Shown here: in pieces, positions 1-5,796 of the stretch
Numbering within the stretch: position 1 is the first letter of the stretch
Layout: every line of letters begins with the position of its first letter
Assembly: GCA_049325415.1 (NCBI GenBank)
Contig: JBMOLL010000094.1
Coordinates: 1-6,542 of the forward strand
Source: JBMOLL01 sp049325415
GTDB lineage: Bacteria > Bacteroidota > Bacteroidia > Bacteroidales > GCA-2748055
DNA: 6,542 bases
Reading direction: 5' to 3'
Notes under the pieces: generated by a model
Databases searched by the model: none
Told to the model about the DNA's origin: nothing
The model's input: only the letters and a program-made list of their open reading frames with translations
Made by a program: the position numbers and the translations under genes

Positions 1-438
1 TACAGGGAAACCGGCGATACGGTCTATCTTGAGCAGGCAAAAAGCATAGCTGACTTTCTCCTCCGGCATCCCCGCCTCCCCGATGACCTTGTTCCTTACT
101 GGGACTATGATGCACCCGGCATCCCCGGTGAACCCCGAGACGCATCTTCAGCAGCGATCATGGCTTCGGCACTGATCGAACTGTCGGGCTTTGTGCCGCG
201 TGAACAGCGCGGAACCTACCTGCAGCCCGCCATTCGGATGCTCAACACGCTCTCTTCGCCGGCTTACCGGAACAGGGGAAGTCAGAACGGACCTTTCCTG
301 CTGTTGCATTCGGTGGGTTCAAAACCACAGAATTCGGAGGTGGATGTTCCCCTGACTTACGCCGATTACTACTACCTTGAAGCTTTGATCCGCCTGAAAA
401 AGGTTCTCAGGGAGGAAAAGACGGCCGGAAAAAAATAA
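1..438 (+). CDS. Glycoside hydrolase family 88 (unsaturated glucuronyl hydrolase), C-terminal part, 5' truncated
   Basis: Frame 1 is open from the first base to a TAA at 436-438, giving 145 residues of the C-terminal part of a protein that is normally about 380-420 aa. Recognisable GH88 elements are YWDYDAPG followed by RDASSAAIMASALIEL (about residues 35-60 of the fragment), and the C-terminal block HSVGSKP...VDVPLTYADYYYLEALIRL, which is the end of the (alpha/alpha)6 barrel. In the family, these enzymes hydrate the 4,5-double bond of unsaturated uronic acids released by polysaccharide lyases, freeing the neighbouring sugar. The two catalytic aspartates of characterised members lie further N-terminal, outside the window, so activity cannot be judged here. 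GH105 (unsaturated rhamnogalacturonyl hydrolase) shares the fold, but the DASSAA and YADYYYLEAL blocks favour GH88. The true start and any signal peptide are not visible. The gene converges with the GH2-like gene. Confidence 0.86.
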   Translation, partial: YRETGDTVYLEQAKSIADFLLRHPRLPDDLVPYWDYDAPGIPGEPRDASSAAIMASALIELSGFVPREQRGTYLQPAIRMLNTLSSPAYRNRGSQNGPFLLLHSVGSKPQNSEVDVPLTYADYYYLEALIRLKKVLREEKTAGKK

Positions 439-448
439 ACTGCCTGTT
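439..448. other. 10-bp convergent junction between GH88 and GH2-like genes
   Basis: The stop codons of the two facing genes are separated by only 10 bp. I see no symmetrical hairpin with flanking A- and T-runs in or near this gap; the AAAAAAA run before the GH88 stop gives T-rich sequence to the minus-strand transcript, but without a stem. Termination of either transcript would therefore have to occur inside the opposite gene. Confidence 0.6.
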
Positions 449-1852
449 TTACTTAATCTCGATCACTCCTGCAGCGGGCACTTTCTCTGTTCTGCCGCCG
501 GGAAAAACCAGGAAAACGGAGTCTGCTGCAGCATGGTTTCCGTTCTTTTCTTTTATCAGGGGGATGAGCAGGGGAAGATCTGTTTCCGTTTGATTAAGCA
601 GCTTCAGTGCCTCTTTTTCAGGGAAAGCTGTTTCAGTGCCCTCTTCAGGGGTCATCATAAGCACGGAGGGATGGTTTTGCAGCCACGCAATACGCGCTTC
701 TGAGATGCTCCCGGCCCGGCCCGGTTCATACAGAAGGTAGATCCCCTCGCGGTCACAGACCTCCGGTATTGCAGGATCCATTCCGGAGCTATAGCGAAGT
801 GCGTTGTATCCTTTGTCTTTCATCTCGGCGGCATATCCTTTACTAATCCTGGAAGGTGGATTAGGATCCGGCCGGAGGATCTCCCTGCTTCCGTTAACAG
901 TGATCCCCTGTCCGTCATAATTGATTTCCCTGAACCCGCAGTCGAGGGCGAAAACTTCCCTGATCCGGTTCGGCTGTTCGCTGAGAGAAACGATTACGGT
1001 GTATAGTTCAGGGGATCCGGCACTCCAAAGTGAGGGATCGCTGAGCACGATATCGGCTGTAATGCTGTTCTCCTGCCCGTAGGCAAGGGGCATGTCAATT
1101 GTCTTCTTAAACATTCCTCGTTCCATTCCGCTCCGGTCAATCAGCTTCACCATTATTTCCGGTTTCCAGGAAATACCCTGGCGCAGGCTCCCGATTACAA
1201 CCGTGGTTCGCAGGGTAATGTTTGCTTCGCTGAAATGTGTCTGCAAACGGACATCGGAAACGTGCAGAGCCGGTTTGGAGATCAACAGCACTTCTCCGGG
1301 GATGAAATCCTGGCACTGAAGCACCAGTTTGTTTTTTCCGCTCTGAAGAAACGGGGTGATATAAAAATCGGCAGGCGCATACAATGGCCCGGCTGAGCCA
1401 CAGCGGTTTCCGTTAAGCCAGATCACGGCTCCGGCCGACAGGTAACCGATCCTGAGGAAATATTCCATACCGGCCTTTTTTTCCGGAAAGATAAATTCGT
1501 TGATAAGATTGAAAACCGTGTCGCCAGTTTGTCGGCCCTGCCCCGATATCTCCACCATCTGCCAACCGGTTCCGGGGTCCACCCCGGGGAGAAAAGCGTT
1601 CAGGAAGGATTTCTCATGCCCGGGCATGGCCAGAAAACTCCACCTTTTTCCGGGCTCGAAAACACGGTCCGATGTTGTCCGGTCCCGGCCGATGGCCCTT
1701 TGCTCATCCTGATACGGCAGAAGCAGGGTATGGGGTTTCACGACCAGGTATTCCTCCTCCGGGAGCACCGGGGCGTTGAACCGGGCAATGGTGAACAGAC
1801 CCGGAAGGAGAAGGAAAAGTGGAAATAAGATTCTGATTTTCATAATCTTCAT
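449..1852 (-). CDS. Secreted GH2-like protein lacking an intact catalytic half (probable non-catalytic or binding protein)
   Basis: The protein has 467 residues. The N-terminus has basic residues and a hydrophobic run (ILFPLFLLLPGLF, residues 8-20), so a signal peptide or anchor is likely; there is no lipobox. Residues about 65-190 resemble the GH2 sugar-binding jelly roll (WLNG at 145-148). Residues about 195-300 resemble the GH2 Ig-like domain, including LWSAGSPELY (275-284) and GFRE (306-309). The rest reads as the first strands of a GH2 TIM barrel: MKDKGYNALR (344-353), CDREGIYLLYEP (366-377) and NHPSVLMM (393-400). The usual Asn-Glu acid/base pair after NHPSVIMW is replaced by TPEEGTE, and the chain ends about 65 residues later, well before a nucleophile could occur. 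GH2 enzymes are usually 600-1000 aa. The start follows the FAD-gene stop by 3 nt (TAA CAA ATG) with no clear Shine-Dalgarno, so coupled translation is likely; a second ATG three codons downstream is possible. The fold assignment is moderately sure; the function is unknown. Confidence 0.75.
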   Translation of the reverse strand: MKIMKIRILFPLFLLLPGLFTIARFNAPVLPEEEYLVVKPHTLLLPYQDEQRAIGRDRTTSDRVFEPGKRWSFLAMPGHEKSFLNAFLPGVDPGTGWQMVEISGQGRQTGDTVFNLINEFIFPEKKAGMEYFLRIGYLSAGAVIWLNGNRCGSAGPLYAPADFYITPFLQSGKNKLVLQCQDFIPGEVLLISKPALHVSDVRLQTHFSEANITLRTTVVIGSLRQGISWKPEIMVKLIDRSGMERGMFKKTIDMPLAYGQENSITADIVLSDPSLWSAGSPELYTVIVSLSEQPNRIREVFALDCGFREINYDGQGITVNGSREILRPDPNPPSRISKGYAAEMKDKGYNALRYSSGMDPAIPEVCDREGIYLLYEPGRAGSISEARIAWLQNHPSVLMMTPEEGTETAFPEKEALKLLNQTETDLPLLIPLIKEKNGNHAAADSVFLVFPGGRTEKVPAAGVIEIK

Positions 1853-1855
1853 TTG

Positions 1856-3667
1856 TTACTGAAGCGGAGGTTCGGCCACGCCTTCTGCAAGTCTGCTTTT
1901 CAGTTCTTCTGCGAACTTTGTTCCGAGTTTAGCCGGGGTGCAGTTCAGTTCCAGGCAAAGTGCCGCAGCAAGACCAGCGGTCTCTCCCGTGATACCTGCG
2001 GTCCTGTCGGATTGCAGTGCGCTGAAGGCCAGATGCGTTACACTGCAGTTTTTGCCGGCCAGGAGAAGGTTGTCGGTATTTCGTGAATACAGGATTCGGT
2101 AGGGCAGATAAAAGGTACCCCCGTGCTGCTTAACAACCAAAGTGATAAACTCTTCACCGGGGAAGCACTGACTGTTCAGGCTGTCGGGAACATGGAGGAG
2201 GAGCGGTTCGCTGATCATGGCAAAACGATCATCGAATTTTTTCTCTTTCCGGATGTCCTTCAGGCTGAGCGTGTATGCGCCGAGATATCTTTTCCCTTCA
2301 TAGGGCTGAAGGATATAATCGACCCTGTCGAGCTTAAAACAACCATAATCGGCAGCGTCCAGGGTTTTCAGACCGTACCAGTTTCCAAAAATCGCCCGAA
2401 GAAGATAATCCCTGGAATATTCTTTATTCTTTTCGTACTCTTTGCGAAAGGTTGTTTCCCAGTGCCCTCCTGAATGACTGTCATGGATGAGGCAGCTTTT
2501 ATCCGGGTGAAGCGCCCAGGGACAGTCGGGAAACGATATACTGTCTTCTATACGTTCGGCACTCCATTCCAGCGAACTGTTAATTATCAGGGAGTCGGAA
2601 TGGGCAGGGGCTCCTTTTTCATCCGTATCCTCCTTGCTCTCCCTCCCGAAGGAATAGTCTGCTCCTGCGAGACCAGCAAGCCTTCCTCCGCCCGATGCAT
2701 CAATGAAAACAAGGCCTTCAAAGTTCATCCGTGCACCCGTGCGGGTATCAAAAGCCTGGATCCCCGTGATCCTTTTTTCCTTCATTTCGGCGGCGTAGAC
2801 ATAACAATTCAGGTACAGGTCGAGGCCATCCTGTGCCTCCAGGTAACCTTTCACCAATTCGGGTTGGAAAACCAGCTCTTCTTCATCTTCCTGCTCCAGT
2901 TTCCTGAGCTCATCAAACACTCTCCCGGGAGCCGGTTCCTTTTCATCGGTTTCTTCCTCAGTTTCTGCCTGCTTATTCAGGTTCTGCAGTAAATTCACAT
3001 CGGGATAGGGCCCGGCTTCGATCAGAGCAACAGTCAGTCCTGAACGGGCTGCGGCAATGGCACTGCTGATCCCGGCTATACCCCCTCCAACGACAATTAC
3101 ATCGTAAGTACCTTCGTTCCGGGGATAGCTCGGCACGGCTTCAGCTTTTTCCCGGAGTATTCTCAGCCGGTCTCCTCCGGCCGGCAGATCTGTTTCCACC
3201 TTCCGGCTGAACAGAAGAGCGTCGACCCGGCCGTTGAAACCGGTCTGGTCCGACAGGCGTATCTCAACGTCTTTTTCCCCGATCGTAAACATTCCCCCGT
3301 ATTGCCAGCCCCATCCCCCGGGAAGCGTTCCGAAAAGCGTATCCGACGGAACACCCCCTACACTTACCCTGAAGGTACCGGGCGCATAACTGTCCGTCCA
3401 CGGTGAAACCCAGTTGCAGGTCCTGACATACAGATGCCAGGTTCCCGGCTCCGGAAAACCGGCAGTTGTATAGGCATCTTCAACAGGAACACCTAGTCCG
3501 TGTGCCATGAGATAGGTAGAACCCATCTCGCCGATGAACTGGTAATCGCTCACCCATCCCCCGGTATGACTGAACATTTCTGCTTCAATCATCAGCTGGT
3601 CACTGTTATTCCTGCATCCGCCCACCAGGGTGGCAAGCAGAGCCAATCCAGCCGCTATCCTTTTCAT
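1856..3667 (-). CDS. FAD-dependent oxidoreductase lipoprotein with N-terminal beta-sandwich-like domain (FAD_oxidored family)
   Basis: This 603-residue protein starts with MKRIAAGLALLATLVGGC, a lipoprotein signal peptide with lipobox LVGGC and acylated Cys18, so it is exported and membrane tethered. Residues about 24-155 (IEAEMF..., GWVSDYQFI, PEPGTWHLYVRT) form a domain often found before such oxidoreductases; a carbohydrate-binding-like beta sandwich is my inference. From residue 178 comes the Rossmann dinucleotide motif YDVIVVGGGIAGISSA (GxGxxG at 184-189), with Glu207 ending strand beta-2 as the ribose-binding acid. Later family blocks are FIDASGGG (about 321-328), LAGADYSFGRES and, near the C-terminus, NLLLAGKNCSVTHLAFSAL...RTAGITGETAGLAAALC, which closes the FAD site. 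Homologues are often annotated 'FAD-dependent oxidoreductase' or 'xanthan lyase'; the substrate is not established from sequence. Two family motifs look altered (see findings). The preceding 157 bp could hold its promoter. It sits 3 nt upstream of the GH2-like gene and is probably cotranscribed with it. Confidence 0.85.
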   Translation of the reverse strand: MKRIAAGLALLATLVGGCRNNSDQLMIEAEMFSHTGGWVSDYQFIGEMGSTYLMAHGLGVPVEDAYTTAGFPEPGTWHLYVRTCNWVSPWTDSYAPGTFRVSVGGVPSDTLFGTLPGGWGWQYGGMFTIGEKDVEIRLSDQTGFNGRVDALLFSRKVETDLPAGGDRLRILREKAEAVPSYPRNEGTYDVIVVGGGIAGISSAIAAARSGLTVALIEAGPYPDVNLLQNLNKQAETEEETDEKEPAPGRVFDELRKLEQEDEEELVFQPELVKGYLEAQDGLDLYLNCYVYAAEMKEKRITGIQAFDTRTGARMNFEGLVFIDASGGGRLAGLAGADYSFGRESKEDTDEKGAPAHSDSLIINSSLEWSAERIEDSISFPDCPWALHPDKSCLIHDSHSGGHWETTFRKEYEKNKEYSRDYLLRAIFGNWYGLKTLDAADYGCFKLDRVDYILQPYEGKRYLGAYTLSLKDIRKEKKFDDRFAMISEPLLLHVPDSLNSQCFPGEEFITLVVKQHGGTFYLPYRILYSRNTDNLLLAGKNCSVTHLAFSALQSDRTAGITGETAGLAAALCLELNCTPAKLGTKFAEELKSRLAEGVAEPPLQ

Positions 3668-3824
3668 AATTCAATGATAATTAATTGTTACATCCGTATA
3701 CTTTCCGCTTAATGGCTTTGACGGAGGAGTCCTGAATAAAATTCCAAGATAGGAAAAAAAGTCCGCTTCAGTAGTAACAGAATGATCAGAGACCAGCAAT
3801 TCGGCGTCAAATACAAGTGCCTTT
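3668..3824 (-). other. Intergenic region between the AEC permease and FAD oxidoreductase genes (candidate promoter region)
   Basis: This is the only sizeable gap in the minus-strand gene array. Read on the minus strand, I see no convincing hairpin plus T-run terminator after the permease: a seven-T run at 3754-3760 has no stem before it. A weak match to the Bacteroidota -7 box (TAnnTTTG) is TATCTTGG, just after the T-run, but no good -33 TTG lies at the expected distance. An AT-rich imperfect inverted repeat (CAATGATAATTAATTG, + strand 3672-3687) sits directly before the FAD start codon and could be an operator or simply an unstructured leader. A separate promoter for the FAD/GH2-like pair is plausible but not shown. 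A short minus-strand open frame crosses the region (see findings). Confidence 0.35.
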
Positions 3825-4793
3825 TTACAGGAACCAGCGGTCGAGCAGGAAGAGTCCGCCGTACATCAATGGCAGGGTAAACAGGGCAGCGATGGTGGAA
3901 ACAAAGACGTTTTCGGTCGCCAGGGTTTCATCCGAAGCGAACTTTCTGGCCATGACGACAATGGTGGCCATGCAGGGCATGGAAGCTTCAAGGATCACCA
4001 CTTTGCGTGCTATGTCTCCGAAAGATGGTGCAAGCCAGGTGGAAAGGACATAAACAAGAATTCCGATCACTGCCGGGACAAGCAGGAGTTTATTGAAGGA
4101 GGTCACAAAGACATGCAGTTTTCGCACCGTACCCTTTAGACGCGTGGTGGCCAGTATGGCACCGATGTAGATCATGGAGAGATAATTGGTGGTATTCCCC
4201 AGCCCGTGCAGGGTATCAAAGAGCAGATCGGGGATCTTTATCCTGACCACCATCAGCACGATGCCAACGAAAAAAGCAATGGTATTACTGTTCACAAGGT
4301 TTTTAAGGACGTCTTTACCGGTGCTCCCGTTTCCTTTCAGGAAGATCCAGACACCCAGTGTCCACATCACCGAGTTGGATGCCAGCTGATAAACCGCGGC
4401 ATAGAGCAGGCCCTCGCCACCGGGGAACAGGGCATTCATCAGCGGGAAACCCAGGAAGACGATGTTCCCGAACATGTGGTGGTTGACAAGTACAGCACGC
4501 TGGTTGCCTTTTTGCCCGGTCACCCGGGCAGTCAGCAATCCTGCGGCAAACATAACCGTGAGGGCCAGGTAGGCAAAGAGGAAGACCAGTCCGCTGTTCC
4601 GGAGAATGGCAGGGGTTAGGTCGATCCGGGCAAAGGTGGTGATGATCAGCAGGGGCAGGGTGATATCGAACACCAGGTCGGCAATTCCGTTACGTACACT
4701 ATCGGTGATGATCCGTGCGTTAACGGCAAGAACACCCACACCTACGAGGATGGCCAGAATAAGGATCTGATCAATGATAATCTGGTTTTCCAT
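3825..4793 (-). CDS. AEC (auxin efflux carrier) family permease
   Basis: The 322-residue protein is strongly hydrophobic, with about ten membrane segments in two repeats of five, and matches the usual 300-320 aa of bacterial AEC proteins. Family features are the broken-helix segment with proline in the first half (DITLPLLI, 43-50), the NHHMFGNIVFLGFPLMNALF block (104-123) corresponding to the conserved N-x-G-F/LG-P-L region, and the second broken helix EASMPCMATIVVMARKF (269-285) followed by VFVSTIAALFTLPLM. Known bacterial members transport small carboxylates such as malate or lactate; most are uncharacterised, so the substrate here is open. The protein belongs in the inner membrane. The ATG lies 16 nt after the nucleoside-hydrolase stop, with no strong Shine-Dalgarno, which supports one transcript with that gene. 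No truncation or frameshift is visible. Confidence 0.9.
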   Translation of the reverse strand: MENQIIIDQILILAILVGVGVLAVNARIITDSVRNGIADLVFDITLPLLIITTFARIDLTPAILRNSGLVFLFAYLALTVMFAAGLLTARVTGQKGNQRAVLVNHHMFGNIVFLGFPLMNALFPGGEGLLYAAVYQLASNSVMWTLGVWIFLKGNGSTGKDVLKNLVNSNTIAFFVGIVLMVVRIKIPDLLFDTLHGLGNTTNYLSMIYIGAILATTRLKGTVRKLHVFVTSFNKLLLVPAVIGILVYVLSTWLAPSFGDIARKVVILEASMPCMATIVVMARKFASDETLATENVFVSTIAALFTLPLMYGGLFLLDRWFL

Positions 4794-4809
4794 TCACATC
4801 AGGCTTCGC

Positions 4810-5784
4810 TCAGTCGGCATGCTTTTTTATGTACTTCTTTACGGAGTTGAAGTATTCTTTTTTCAGACGTTCCTTATCCAGCCAGGTATAAACAGTCACG
4901 CGCCTGCGGGTATTCTCGGGAGGGGTGATCGCTTCCTTTGTTTTTACAAGATCGGGATAGAGGATGGCCTGGATCAGGGCAAGGTCCCACATGGTGCGCT
5001 CGTTGTCTTCCGGACAAACCTGCATCCAGCGGTCTGTGAGATAATCCCATTCCGGACCTTTATTGATCATGTTGTCCCAGATCTCCTGCCGGCTGAAACG
5101 GTAAACCTGGCTGGTGGTGGCAGTCATGAAATGAGCTTCCAGGCCCTTGAGGTTGAGCAGGTAATCCATGGCGTCAAGATCGTTCCTGACATTGAACTCG
5201 TTCTTGTTCCAGATCCCCTGTGCCGGATCATACCAGAGCCCCATGGCATACCAGCTGATCTTTTCCGTAAGGGTGGAATCCATGATAATGGCCGAGGCCA
5301 GGTTGGTCACCCCGCCAATGGTCACCACGATGAGCTTTTCTCCCTCCTTCACCTTGTGGGCTTCTGAAATGATCTTCATCGCAGCAGGAGAAACAACCGG
5401 ATTTGGGTCTCCCCAGTAACTGACAGGGCCGTTACCTCCAAGGGGATGGGGTATGAAATTCCTTCCGAAAAGCCGGAGCAGATCCGAATTTATCTTCTGA
5501 CTGGCAAGCACACTGCTGTCGGGTGCATCGGGATGCGCGTGCCACTGGGCACTGGAAAGGGCAATGAGCTCCATCCTGGGCTCGGTCAGCACGGCCGAGA
5601 TGGCAAAGAGATCGTCAATCTCGTTGGCCGAATCGGAATCCAGGAAGATCCTGACATGATCGGGCCTTTTTTCACGTTTGATGACCCTCAGGGCAATCAT
5701 GGTACCGCCGATCAGCACGGCAAGTATCAGGAAAAAACGAATGACCTTCCAGACTTCCTTTTTTAAACGGCTGAAAAAGCCCAT
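4810..5784 (-). CDS. Membrane-anchored nucleoside hydrolase-like protein (inosine/uridine-preferring NH superfamily)
   Basis: The protein has 324 residues. A cytosolic basic stretch (KKEVWK) is followed by one hydrophobic helix (about 15-32), so the catalytic domain is probably anchored on the periplasmic side. The N-terminal metal-binding aspartate loop is DSDSANEIDD (49-58). It is two residues longer than the classic DTDPGxDD, a variant I recall in other Bacteroidota homologues. Other active-site positions are present: GGVTNLASA (Thr160 for Ca2+, Asn161), NEFN (Glu196 and Asn198 for ribose hydroxyls) and WD (Trp266-Asp267), where the Asp completes the Ca2+ site. A Trp before this Asp is what group II (purine-specific, IAG-NH-like) enzymes have, whereas the classical inosine-uridine enzymes have His. 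Characterised relatives hydrolyse the N-glycosidic bond of ribonucleosides. An AGAAGG element lies 2 nt before the ATG, and the gene starts 12 nt after the GH130 stop. The substrate may be a nucleoside or another glycoside. Confidence 0.87.
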   Translation of the reverse strand: MGFFSRLKKEVWKVIRFFLILAVLIGGTMIALRVIKREKRPDHVRIFLDSDSANEIDDLFAISAVLTEPRMELIALSSAQWHAHPDAPDSSVLASQKINSDLLRLFGRNFIPHPLGGNGPVSYWGDPNPVVSPAAMKIISEAHKVKEGEKLIVVTIGGVTNLASAIIMDSTLTEKISWYAMGLWYDPAQGIWNKNEFNVRNDLDAMDYLLNLKGLEAHFMTATTSQVYRFSRQEIWDNMINKGPEWDYLTDRWMQVCPEDNERTMWDLALIQAILYPDLVKTKEAITPPENTRRRVTVYTWLDKERLKKEYFNSVKKYIKKHAD

Positions 5785-5796
5785 ATCCTTCTGGTA

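Noticed and set aside
1615..1628. Perfect 14-bp palindrome CATGCCCGGGCATG
   Set aside because: It lies in the middle of the GH2-like coding region (AMPGHE codons), has no second copy or flanking promoter, and can arise by chance.
2879..2990. Glu/Asp-rich repetitive codons as a simple-sequence repeat or assembly artefact
   Set aside because: The stretch is varied at codon level, stays in frame and is bordered by normal coding sequence on both sides.
2474..2992. 172-codon + strand open frame opposite the FAD oxidoreductase
   Set aside because: It is a shadow of the FAD gene; the hydrophobic C-terminus comes from reading the antisense of the acidic Glu/Asp-rich stretch.
3754..3760. Seven-T run on the minus strand after the AEC gene as a possible intrinsic terminator
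   Set aside because: The preceding 30 bases contain no credible GC-rich stem.
4206..4619. 137-codon + strand open frame opposite the AEC permease
   Set aside because: It is antisense to membrane-protein codons, which produces polar, His/Gln-rich translation without any motif.
4774..5367. Long + strand open frame of 197 codons opposite the nucleoside hydrolase
   Set aside because: It is antisense to a well-supported gene, has no recognisable domain, and its composition follows from the codon pattern of the opposite strand.
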